From Gnetum montanum (lineage: Eukaryota > Streptophyta > Gnetopsida > Gnetales > Gnetaceae), in the NCBI GenBank assembly GCA_015680685.1, contig MNCI01025357.1:628789-692788 (forward strand): 64,000 bases of DNA, given 5' to 3'. The notes below the pieces were generated by a model. That model saw only the letters and a program-made list of their open reading frames with translations, searched no databases and was not told the origin of the DNA. How positions within the stretch are numbered: position 1 is the first letter of the stretch; every line of letters begins with the position of its first letter. The position numbers were made by a program, and so were the translations under genes. This document shows positions 1 through 10,659 of the stretch, piece by piece.

Positions 1-3000
1 CATCCAGCATAATATTATCCTTGATCCAAAGTTGAGGCCAATGAAGCAAAAAGCACGAAAGATTAAACATGAGGTGGCATTGGCAGTTTGTAATGAGATC
101 ACCAAACTTTATCAAGCTGGTTTCATTCGGGATGTCGATTACACCGATTGGGTATCCAACATGGTCATTGTCCTGAAGAAGAATGGAAGCATTCGCTTAT
201 GCATTGACTTCCGGGATCTCAACGTTGCAACCATAAAAGATGATTTTCCCCTACCCAGCATCGATCAACTTGTCGGCTCGACCGCTGGGCACACCCTATT
301 ATCTTTTATGGATGGCTTCTCGGGATACAACCAAATACGTATTAACCCAGAGCATCAGCTCCAGACTACCTTTATGACATCATGGGGAAACTTTTGTTAC
401 ACAATGATGCCCTTCGACCTCAAAAATGTTGGGGCCACATATCAACGAGCGATGACATTTATTTTCAGCGATTACATGTTACACTTGCTCAACGACTACG
501 TGGACGACATTGTGGTAAAATCGAAGACATCGAAACAACATGTACAAGATCTTGACTTAGTACTAAAACATTGTTTAAAATATGAGCTGAGACTTAACCC
601 AAAGAAATGTGTATTTGGCGTCAAAATAGGCAAAATGCTTGGATTCATAGCCTCGAAAGCAGGGATACGAGTAGACCTCGATAAAGTTAAGGCCATAACA
701 AATCTGAAACCACCTGGCAACCTTACCGAACTTCGAGGTCTACAAGGTAGATTATAGTTCATCAGACGTTTCATAGAAAAATTAATAGACAAATTAAAAC
801 CTATGAATCACTTGTTGCGCAAGAACATCCATTTTGAATGGACTCAACAGTGCTAAAAAGCATTTGACCATATTAAACCAGCATTTTCCCAACTACCCAC
901 GGTTTATCCACCTCAAAATGATAAACCGTTTTACATCTACCTTGCAGCTTCAGATTCGTCAATCGCGTCTATGCTTTGCCAGAAACAAGATGACGGAACC
1001 GAAGTCCCTGTCTATTACTTAAGCCATGCATTAGTTGCCCACGAGAAAAAGTATAATGAGGTGGAGAGGTCATGTTTAGCCTTGGTCTTTTCTTTAAAGA
1101 AATGGCGACATTACCTCTTCCACAATCAAGTCAACATAATTTGCAAGGATAATGTACTTAGAGCCATCACAGGAAACATTTACAAGACAAGTCGGATAGC
1201 CCGTTGGAAAGCCATGATAGCTGAGTTTGACCTACATTACATAGTGCAATCATCAGTTAAGGGTCAAGCCATAGCAAATCAAATGACCACGTCACCAATG
1301 CACGATCAAGCAACGATAGAGCCAGAATTCCCGGATGAAAATGTAAGTGCAATATACATAGTACCCAATGACTACGATGCCATTCTAAACTTTGATGGAG
1401 CATCCACCTCTCGAGGGGGAAGTTCTACCGCTATCATCACCTATCCCTCCAGGGAAATCTGATCCTTTGCTTATCGTTTCAACTTTCACTGTACCAACAA
1501 CATAGCAGAGTATGAAGGTCTCCTTAGAGGTCTCCCGGCAGCACTAGCTTCAGACATCACACGACTTGTGGTCAGAGGAGACTCACAACTGGTCTTAAAC
1601 CAAGTCACAGACATTTATACATGCAAAGCGCAACATCTACAACCATACTGTGACTTAGCAAAACACTTAATGAAGCGATTCAAAAACATTGATATGCAAC
1701 ACGTCTTTAGAAATGATAATACCATCGCAGACGCACTGGCCACATTAGCGTTAAATATATCGCCAGACATGTTCCATACATTACCAAGCTCCATAATCAG
1801 TTGTACCAGACCAATAACCAATACTCTTGACATGTTGCCGATTGCATCCGTTAGTACAACACATGCAATAGAATGGTATGACAACATAAAAGAGTACCTT
1901 CTACGCGTTGAAACATCACAACACTTAACGAATGCACAAAAAGACGTGGTACGAAAACGTTCTAAGCAATATGCATTGATAGGAGACACATTGTGTCATC
2001 GATCCTATGAAGGCATATTGCTAACATGCGTTGGTAGTACTGATGCCCAAACCATTGTTGAGCAGGTACATGAAGGACTATGTGGAGGACATATAGCACC
2101 AAAAGCCATGGCAACAAAGATAAGATGCCTAGGCTATTATTGGCCACACATGGAGTATGACTGTCTCTCCAAGACTAAGACATGTAGTACCTGCCAAACA
2201 CACAGTAATCTAATCCATGTCCCACCAAATGAGTTGCATACTACGCAAATCACATGGCCCTTTCAAAAGTGGGGGTTGGACCTTATCGGACCAATAACAC
2301 CCCCATCTTCTGTAGGGCATAGTTTCATCATAACCGCAACAGAATATTTCACAAAGTGGGTAGAAGCTGTTTCCCTTCGAAAGACTACATCTAAACACGT
2401 ATGCAACTTCATTCTCGAAAACATTGTAACCCATTTTGGCATCCCTATGACCATCATCATCGATAACGGGCCACAATTCAACAGTGCTGAAACCAAAAAA
2501 TTTTGTGAAAGTCTGGGGATCAAAAACTCATTTTCATCCCCTTACTACCCTCAGAGCAATGGGCAAGTAGAGGCAACAAACAAAACCATTATTACAATAC
2601 TTAAAAAGATGCTTACCCAAAGCAAGCAAAGGTGGCACGAACAATTGGTATACGCATAGTGGGCATATCGTACTATGCATCAGACTTCAACAAGTAAAAC
2701 GTCATATAGTCTTGTTTATGGTTCAGAAGCTGTTTTACCTTTGGAATTGCAGGTACCATCTTTAAGGATCACACTTTTCAGACTCCTCGACGAAGGGCAA
2801 AACAATGACCTTCGCATCATTGACCTAGACTCGGTGGAGGAGGAGTGCATACATGCACTTGATCAGATCGAATGGTACCAAAAACAACAATGGCAATGCC
2901 ATCGGCATGAAATTCATAAGCACCCTATCAAATAAGGTGACCTTGTACTTAAGGTCGTTTAGGAACACCCGGACAAATTCTTAGCAAACTAGGAAGGGCC

Positions 3001-3110
3001 CTACTTGGTCACTAAAGCATATGATAACGGAGCATTCAAGTTAGCTGATATGGAAGGGCATGAGCTTGAAAATAAACCAATCACTTGTTCCTAAAACTGT
3101 TCTATATTTG
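1..3110 (+). pseudogene. Tat-like Ty3/gypsy pol (RT, RNase H, second RNase H, integrase), 5' truncated by the window edge
   Basis: One reading frame (codons beginning at 32, 971, 1568 and 2675 are all in phase) runs through the block, broken only by in-frame stops at about 757, 856, 1462, 2659 and 2935 plus a few after. Reverse transcriptase (1-780) shows LCIDFRDLN, the FMDGFSGYNQI block and YVDD at about 496. The canonical RNase H/tether follows (930-1300: YLSHAL, KKYNEVE). A second RNase H at about 1370-1745 has NFDGAS, IAEYEGLL, GDSQLV and ADALA, so all four acidic positions are visible. Integrase (about 1990-3100) has an HHCC finger (HEGLCGGH, CSTC), then LDLIGP, IDNGPQF and NGQVEATN (D,D,E) and a GPY-type end (GPYLVTKAYDNGAFKLAD). 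RT-RNH-aRNH-IN is the usual Tat-lineage order (family knowledge). The element is dead: every stop reads as a decayed sense codon and no frameshift is seen. Confidence 0.9.
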
Positions 3111-3130
3111 AGTACAAGCTCAGGTACGCA

Positions 3131-3318
3131 CGAGTCCTAGCATCATGACTATAAAATGATACCACAGCTCGTCGTGGAATCATGACGGTAAACTGATACC
3201 ATAGAAGAGTCCTGGCGTCATGACTTAAAATTGACACCACAGCTCGTCCTGGCATCATGATGATAAACTGATACCATAGCTCGTGCTAGCATCATGATGA
3301 TAAACTGATACCATATGA
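3131..3318 (+). repeat. Post-pol minisatellite, about 38 bp x 5
   Basis: Five imperfect copies of a roughly 38-bp unit start at about 3131, 3170, 3207, 3245 and 3282. Each carries the core tagcatcatgatgataaac followed by tgataccata. It sits directly after the integrase C-terminus, where Tat/Ogre elements are known to carry tandem repeats before the 3' LTR. Confidence 0.75.
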
Positions 3319-4547
3319 TGTCTACAATGACAATAAACTAGCACCCGTCCGGTACGATAGCAAACTACCACAGTTGCATTCACTGGAGTCCGCCAAGACT
3401 ATAAACTGGTTTGCCTGTTCACGATTCGCTAAGACCAGAAACTGGCAACGCACCATCTTCCACGATGCTAAATGGGAAATGTCCAATGGGTCATGACATA
3501 AAAATAATCCATGATAGTCCGCTAAGACTATAAACTGGCAATTTCATTTCTAGTTCCTCAATTTGTAGCTACCTTCAAACTCCATCAAAATCATTGCATC
3601 GCTAGCCATCGGATGATTCCAACAACATTACTGCCATTCATATACCGTGCCTGAAATCTCATCTGGTGCCATTGTTTCATCAATAGCTGTTTAAGTCTAA
3701 GTTTGCTTACTCATTCATGGTTTTCATGTCTTCTTGGAGTTGTGTTTGCAGGATGACACTTAGAGGTGTTCGTTCAAGAATGCATTTCATCATAAGCAGC
3801 AAGATGAGACGATGTTCACAGCACACGTGGCAAGACTAAATCAAGCCATTCACTAGTACATCTCCTGTTACATATCCCTCAACATCTCCTACTTAGTTAC
3901 ATCCTAGGCACACCCAATACAACCCAAAACATCGAACATACCGTTGCATATTGCGCCACTCTTAAGCGATTGCAACTCACAACATGACATTTGAGCATGA
4001 GCAAAAAAAAAAGAGTTGTCCCTTCCCACATAAAACACAAGACGAGATGACAGTTGCCTCTAAAGTAAACGCTCATGTCTAAAACAATCAAGGAAACATC
4101 CAGTTGCATGGCTTTGGCTCTCCACCAACAGGCTTCCCCCTAAAACATTAAACAAGGGCCCTGTTCCTCCAAAGAATGCAACACATCATCACGCGGCTTT
4201 GGTCTCGCAACAAGTCCTCTTGGACACTAACCAAGAGTGTTGTTCCGCCAAAGGACGCACATCGCATGTCTTGATTCCGAGTCTGCTAAATAATGGCTAT
4301 TGACAAAGATCAGCATGATACACACCAGAGCATCCCCTTTACCAAGCACGATCCCTTGGTCAGTTCCCAGTCCTCACAATCTCCATTTTTCTACCAGCTA
4401 CAGATTTCACTTTCCCAATCCTAGGTACTACAGAACACGGTGCGATGATGTCTAGTCAGGTGGCAAAGGACAAAGTCTTTATCGAGTTGCTTGTGGTGTT
4501 TTGCACTTCTTTGTCGACGCTTCTTAGGTCGATTCCTCTAAGCATCA
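3319..4547 (+). other. Non-coding 3' region of the first element
   Basis: No convincing ORF. Weak echoes of the preceding repeat (ctaagactataaactgg at about 3395 and 3520) fade out. The position between pol and the next purine tract fits the long 3' untranslated region of a Tat-type element. Confidence 0.5.
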
Positions 4548-4558
4548 ACAAAGAGGGG
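4548..4558 (+). other. Polypurine-tract-like block before an LTR-like segment
   Basis: acaaagagggg followed by ccaatgaaacacc. The same block recurs at 5963-5973, and similarity extends about 50 bp upstream in both copies (ttgtc[g/a]acg to caaagagg). This is what is expected of the internal 3' end plus PPT of two related elements. Confidence 0.5.
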
Positions 4559-4980
4559 CCAATGAAACACCACAAAATTTCAAGCTTAGTACCTTTCCAA
4601 AAAGAATCAAGCTAAGTCACGATGCTTCCTAGCATGACTAAAGCTTGAGAACCCCACAAACAGCTTCAAGCAAAGTCGAACTCAACGAGGAGCAATTCTT
4701 TGGGACCCACAGACGATGACGACGACATCTACTTTCAGAAATGGCAACTTCAGAGCTCAACATACTTAGTTTTCACTAAGTATGTATTTCCAGCATATAC
4801 ACCCAAAATCACATTTCCAGCATATACACCCAGCGTAGACGTCTAGCGTACACGCCTCACATGTACACTCAGCAAGTATGACTGAGGTATATGCCCGGCA
4901 ATCCCCGAAGACGGCATGGAAATAGCACTGTAGAGTAAAACTTGCTACAAGGCAGCAACTCACATGAACAGAGCAACCAT

Positions 4981-5222
4981 CAGCGTATACACCCAGTATC
5001 CATAGCGTATACACCCAGCGTATACACTCAGCAACCATCAGCGTATACGCCCAACATCCATAGCATATACGCCCAGCGTATACGCCAGCAGACACAGCGT
5101 ATACATCCAGCATATACGCCCAACGTCCACGACATGTATATGCCTAGCGTATATGCCCAACATATACGCCTAGAGTCTACGCCCACCAGATACAGCATAT
5201 ATGCTCAGCGTATACGCCCAGT
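4981..5222 (+). repeat. U3 minisatellite built on the palindrome GCGTATACGC
   Basis: About fifteen degenerate copies of a 13-18-bp unit like agcgtatacgccca, with outliers at 4793-4900. The 10-bp core GCGTATACGC is its own reverse complement. The array ends about 90 bp before a TATA box, so it lies in the presumed U3. The tyrosine/proline-rich ORFs across it on both strands are by-products of the repeat. Confidence 0.7.
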
Positions 5223-5313
5223 AGATGTAACATGTTGTACACTTGTAAATTTTATTTTTTCGCACCCAGTCAACATGCCACGTGTCACCCAAACCGAGTC
5301 TAACGTCCAAACC

Positions 5314-5322
5314 TATATAAAA
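5314..5322 (+). promoter_or_regulatory. TATA box of LTR-like block 1
   Basis: cctatataaaaacccc lies downstream of the palindromic array and upstream of a purine-rich leader; typical plant LTR promoter context. Confidence 0.5.
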
Positions 5323-6590
5323 ACCCCAATTTTTCACTAGATAAGGGTCATTCGGCAATTTTGAGCAAACCAGAGAGAAAAGACGCTAAGAACCAGAGCA
5401 GAGAACCTGGTACGTTGGATAAACCTATACGCTGAACATATAGCCTCTATGCTATGCCCACAGTTTGAGCCAGCCAACAGTCATCCATGCATCCACTGGG
5501 GCTATTCGTCCGCCTTGTGTGAAAGCCACAACTGCATTAGACCGGTGCATTGTACCTCTCACTTTGCAATAATACTGCTGCATTTTCTTCCTAAAATCTA
5601 TTACAGTTTTGCATCAATTTTTGCATGTTTACTGTTTATGTTGTTTTATGTTTACGCTCGGTTTACATCAGTTACGCCATTTACACTCTATTTTACATCT
5701 TTTACGCCGTTTACGTATAACCCAGTGTATAGCACCTCAGTGTACACTTGGGGAAATCCTTACCTAATCCACGTGTGGACCACTCAAGGTACTCTACCTT
5801 CGTTCATTCCAGCTCGCCCTTAGGCGAAGGTAGGGTCTTTTGTGCGTGTCCGGTGATCCCCCGATTTCTGTTTCCTTCCAACCAGAGATCGACGATTTCG
5901 GATGGTACAACGGTGTTTCGTATTGTTTGTCAACGTCCGTCGAGCCTATTCTCTAGAAGTTGACAAAGAGGGGCCAATGAAACACCTTAAAAGAAAATGC
6001 AAGGTCATCTTGGCTTCACCAGACTCTTGCAGTCCACATAGCACCATGGCAATTCATCGGGAAAAGAACGTTCTAAGTCCAATGATGGCCAGTTCGGTAA
6101 ATTTTCTACTTTAGGCATGGGCGGGTTCCGTACCAACTCGCCCACTAGCCAAAGTAGTTTGAACAGCCGGTAGCCTACTCAGAAATGGTGTTCAAAATCA
6201 ACGATAGTAGTCTAGGTGCATGGGAGAAGCAGTTCAGCAAGTTTTCTAAGTCACAAAGCCTGCTACGCTACAATGTGTAGCCTAGCAAGCCTCAGAAAAT
6301 AATGGCCGAACAAGATGTTACGCTACGCGATGACATATGGAGTAGCATAGCAACAACTCCATTACTCACCTCCCTCGTCCGATCTCAAGTTCTGTTGTGA
6401 TGTTTCTTTTTACCAGGAAGCAGTGGACCATGTCTGCTACTATGCTACATTGAGCTACATGGCACAGCAAGGTGTAACAATTCTGCGAAAAGGAACAGAA
6501 GGCAGTTCGAAAGGCAAAATTAGCAAAGTCTGCAGAACTTGCACTATGACAGAATAAGCTGAAAATCAGCAAAACTATCCCAGTTGCTAC

Positions 6591-6610
6591 GCTACGCTAC
6601 GTAGCGTAGC
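6591..6610 (+). repeat. Perfect 20-bp palindrome in U3
   Basis: GCTACGCTACGTAGCGTAGC equals its own reverse complement. Related gctacgc/gtagcgtagc motifs are scattered from about 6250 to 6620, all upstream of the TATA box at 6926. Confidence 0.75.
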
Positions 6611-6925
6611 ATCATGAAGCAAGTATGTGACGTACGACAAGACACGCGGCAAGGTGCTATGCCATGATAAGCAAGCCATGTCACAAAACACAACACGACA
6701 GAAAGGTGGCCGTGCGACATCAATGCACTCCACCTTAATCGGACCGTTAGCACACGCCTCTAGGAGCTGGCAGTGCAGTCATGATGTAGTAGGATCGTAG
6801 TTATTTCTCGCATCACAACAGTATTGCAAGCTCAACAGTCACAAATGGCTCGAGTAACGCCAGTAAGTTGGCATAAGTCTGCGATAACATAGTATTAAAA
6901 TGGTCACCTTGGCTTACCTTAGCCC

Positions 6926-6933
6926 TATAAATA
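6926..6933 (+). promoter_or_regulatory. TATA box of LTR-like block 2
   Basis: ccctataaatagcc, about 320 bp after the palindrome, followed by an A/G-rich leader; the same order as in block 1. Confidence 0.45.
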
Positions 6934-7689
6934 GCCTATCAAGCAGCACAAAAAAGGGGGTCTGCAAGAAAAAAGAAAAGGGCAGTCTCCTTGACTGAAA
7001 CAAAACAAAGAAAAATACCTACAATCTCATAATAAGGGAAAGAAAAGGAGAGCTCAGCAACCTGTAAACGGAACCTTTCTCAATTGGCATAAAGCCCAGG
7101 GTCTCGTTCTACCACCTTGTTAGGATCCCACCCATATTGTATATACGTGAATTTTGTGCCCAAGTGCATAGCTATTTCCTATTTCCCCGCATGCTTTGGT
7201 CACTCTCGGAACTTTCTGCACTCCGTCACGTCGTGCAGTCGATTGTGCCACCCCATGACCAGATAGCTTTGTAGCTCTGAAGCGGTGCATGTTCCTAACT
7301 GTATCTTATGTTATTTCTTATTTACTATCTGGCTTCCTTATATTATTTCTGTTTTGATTACCTTCAAGCATCGTCTCATATCATGTTGGCATCTACGTTT
7401 ATTCATTATTTTGCATCATTGTTGCATTTTTTTAGTCTCTTTCCTTTCTCGCTGTAATTACCCATAAGCACCATCTCGCAACTTGTACAATTTATATTGC
7501 AAAAGGCTATATTGACGCCGATGTAAGTCCTTGTCTGATCGACCAGACCGTTCAGGGCACCCCGTGTTCGCACACACCCAGCACTACCCTCCCACAGGCA
7601 CGGGGTTGGAACTGTTGTGTCCGCCAACCTTGGCATTCTTCCAGCCATCAACATTTTCGGTCGCTACAGTTACTATTACAAGCATTGAC

Positions 7690-8340
7690 CTAGGCTTGGT
7701 AAAGTGAAAAGGTGATGTTAGTGTTATGACTGTCTCAAGGAGACTAGGTGAATGAGATTGAGGAGGAGATAGACTAGGGATCACTCATTGGAAGATAGTG
7801 TGGAAGGAACCCTCATGCTCGAAGTGAGCTTCAAACTAATCCTCTTCCTCCTGTAGGGCTTCCTTGCAGTTTGTTCTTACATCATGCTTACTTGCTCAAA
7901 TGAGCTCGACTAACAACCGATGGTAGGGCTCCCTAAATGGGATGATATTGAATGAGAAGGGGATATACTCCCATCCATCCTAGTGGATCAGCTTGTAGTT
8001 TTGTTTTGCCTCCATGTCAAGGTGATCTACAGGTAACCCTACTTACATCTTCATGCACATGAAGTTGTATTGCTCATTGCTTAGCATGGTGTATTCTAGG
8101 TCTTGACTACGTAACCTAAGGGATTTCCTTTGTCTTATCATCACAAGACTCCCAAGGGCATCAATCCTAGTCTCTTGTTAGATGGGTAAGATATTGAGTG
8201 TGTTTAAGACTAACATCAAAGGTTAATCTAGGTTCATTGAAGCAAATCGAGTTGTAAGGTGGAACTACAAGGGTTGTTGGTTACAAAACACTATGGACTA
8301 TGCTAAAATTGGTCCCATCCCAGCTAACATCATTGATTAG
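7690..8340 (-). pseudogene. Decayed, unrecognised coding block
   Basis: On the minus strand two overlapping frames give long protein-like runs with few stops, for example SRVTC...DHLDMEAKQNYKL...DGWEYIPFSFNIIPF and, after a frame change near 8165, PPYNSICFNEPRLTFDV. Composition and length look like a former ORF of about 200 codons. I do not recognise the family; a retrotransposon gag or accessory ORF is possible from context. Confidence 0.3.
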
Positions 8341-9925
8341 ATTCACTACTTTCTTCATACCAAAGAGCAGACTATGTTAACTATGCTCTCCATGTCGAAG
8401 AGCATACTACATTGACTATGCAAGGGACAACTATGATCTAGTTGAAAATAATAGGTTTTTAGCATGTAGTGGAAATGAGTGCGATGTGTGTTGCTAGGTG
8501 GGGTCCTAGGGGAACCAGCTATGGGATCCAATCTACATCAACAAGTTAGTAGACAACACTTACACTAACCTAAGATCTAGCTACTGCTAAAACCATAGCA
8601 GGTCCACAAGGGTGTTATGTTCTACGTTGGCCCAAAGCTAGCAACTACAGTGTAGAGAGCATGGGAGAAAATCATAACAAAGTCTAAAAAAGTGGTTTGG
8701 ACCTCCTTTTAGCACCAAAAATTGTAACAACTAAAAATATCAGTGGCTGAAACACCGAGGTTCACAAGCATACAACCTAGCCTTGAATCCACATGAGGGC
8801 TTGCTAAAGGTCGAGATGGGGTGCCTTGGATAATTTGGCTAATCGAATAAGGACTTACCAGATGTAATGGAGGTACAACGTGGTTAGCTGTAGTGCTAAT
8901 GTGACATGGTTGTAAAGGTGCAAGTGATGTTTGTGGCATCTACGGTGTTTGTGGTGTTTGTGGGGTCAAGCGTAGTTATAAGCATGTGACAGGGGCAAGT
9001 GTAGTTAAGGGTTTTAGCAAGGTAGATGGTGTCAATGTCCAAGGACCATTGACTAAGTGTAGTTCAAGCATGTCTATGTAGTAAAAATGACAAAAAATGC
9101 AAATAAAGTGCAAAAAATGCAAAGAAACAAAGAGAATGAAGAGGAGTGCCACCCCAAATAGGGTTGAGCATACTTAACACTGAGAGGGGGTTAGAGGGTA
9201 CATGGTATATAGTAGGTGTAGTTGGACAACATAGTCATAGTCCTCAAAGTATCCGACTATGAAGACTAGCGTCCTACCAAGGCATCTACATTTTTCGAGT
9301 TGGCCACTATAGTGTACTACTTGATGCAGTCTTTTGTTGGTGGTCTACGACTTCGCCTATTCGCTGGTTCCTCAATGTGCCCTTGATTCACATATGAAGT
9401 TCAACCCTTACTACATTAAATACATAGGTATTTATAGGGTTAGGGTTAGTAGCAAATGTGGGATGGATGCCATGTGGTAGATGGAAAAACTAGGACTACA
9501 CGCAACATAGTTACTGTTCATGAAATGTGCTAATGCGGCTAATGATGTTACGCTTTGCTATGCTCTACTGGACTTTGTAGGTTTGTAACTATGCTGCCAA
9601 TCACATGTGTGCACCAAGAAGACCATGAGGTACCTAAAAATGACATTCAGAGACTACGCTCTATGGGACTATGCTCTCCATGCTCTCACATGGGATCGAG
9701 CATAGTTACAAGTTTGGGGAAAAAGAGGATACAAAAAGGAAACATTTTGCCAACTATGCTTGCCAAAGATGATTTAACTATGTTTTGGAGTTAAGCTAAG
9801 CATCATTGTTGTGCTATGGAGGCCACTGGAGACTATCCTAGGTGAATATGCTCTGTTGAAGGATGACTATGCTCTAGGGTGGAGGTGAGCGTAGTTTCAA
9901 TACTAGTGGAATCTACAAGAAAACT
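8341..9925. other. Non-genic repeat-like DNA
   Basis: No credible ORF. From about 8400 the phrase actatgctct and its relatives recur at irregular spacing and become more frequent toward 9900, which suggests a decaying LTR or spacer related to the tandem array that follows. Confidence 0.35.
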
Positions 9926-9930
9926 ATAAA

Positions 9931-10300
9931 CTATGCTCTCCCCAAGAGGTTGACTATGCTCTCAACAAAGATTGACCATAGTCTCAACACTTAGCAAAAT
10001 CTGTGAAAACTAGCCTTTTGTTGACTACGCTCTCCACAAGAGGCTAACTACACTCTCAACTAGGGTTGAGCATAGTCTAGACACTTAGCAAAATTTGCAA
10101 AAATTGGCATTCTATTGACTATGCTATCCACACTCTAGAATTTTGTGCTTGGGGAAGAGTATAGTCTCAAAACTTAGGCAAAATTTCAAGATTTTACCCT
10201 CCAATTGACTACATTCTAGGAGACTGCGCTCTCTATGCTCTACAAAGGGATTAAGCATAATTCTAAATTTTTGCAAAAATTTGCAACTGGGACACCATAG
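9931..10300 (+). repeat. 94-bp tandem repeat, about 4 copies
   Basis: Units start at 9931, 10025, 10119 and 10209 (periods 94, 94, 90). Each begins ctatgctctcc-like, contains a gagcatagtctca-like segment and ends in acttagcaaaatttgcaaaa. The last two copies are more degenerate. Confidence 0.7.
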
Positions 10301-10576
10301 TCCAAATTTGGTGGTGTTTCATTGCTACCAATGGTACCCATTGCTAAGTAATAAAACCTCAACCACTGTAGGAACATGTTGTCCCACTCTCATCTTGCAT
10401 TATTGATGATAGAGAGGGAGAGGGAGAGGGAGCATCAATCCCCTATTTCCACTGGTCAGTTCTCATTGCCAACACTGATGCCATTTGCACCACCATGCAT
10501 ACACACTGTCTACAATTATTGGCAAAGAACCTCAAGCCATTGTTTCTGAGAGGGAGACCTCTTGTTAGTGCCAATG

Positions 10577-10657
10577 ACACCTACAATGCACTATCTAGAG
10601 CTACTATCTCCATCACACCTACAATGTACTGTCTAGAGCTACTATCGCCATCACACT
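10577..10657 (+). repeat. 40-bp tandem duplication
   Basis: cctacaatg[c/t]actgtctagagctactatc[t/g]ccatcaca occurs twice head to tail with a 40-41-bp period. Confidence 0.6.
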
Positions 10658-10659
10658 AA

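Larger units (their letters stand above)
4563..5927 (+). repeat. LTR-like block 1 (3' LTR of the first element or a relative)
   Basis: Starts TGAAACACC right after the purine tract. It holds a palindromic minisatellite upstream of a TATA box (5314), then a T-rich stretch around 5580-5720, matching U3-R-U5 order. The right edge is only approximate, placed where the next element-end sequence begins. No matching upstream LTR lies in the window to confirm it. Confidence 0.45.
5963..7650 (+). repeat. LTR-like block 2, with its own purine tract and TATA box
   Basis: Purine tract 5963-5973 then TGAAACACC at 5978, as in block 1, but the sequence beyond is different. A GCTACGC-rich U3 with a perfect palindrome (6591-6610), a TATA box at 6926 and a T-rich 3' part follow. 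A TTTCGG-containing stretch near 7650 is shared with the end of block 1 (about 5898). The end is approximate. Confidence 0.4.

Noticed and set aside
4766-5340. Overlapping long ORFs on both strands rich in Tyr/Thr/Pro
   Set aside because: They are translations of the palindromic GTATACGCC minisatellite, with no independent coding signal.
7285-7467. Short hydrophobic ORF in LTR-like block 2
   Set aside because: T-rich LTR sequence gives hydrophobic codons by chance; no start context or homology.
9430-9455. tagggttagggttag, telomere-like repeat
   Set aside because: Only about two imperfect units; too short for an interstitial telomere array.
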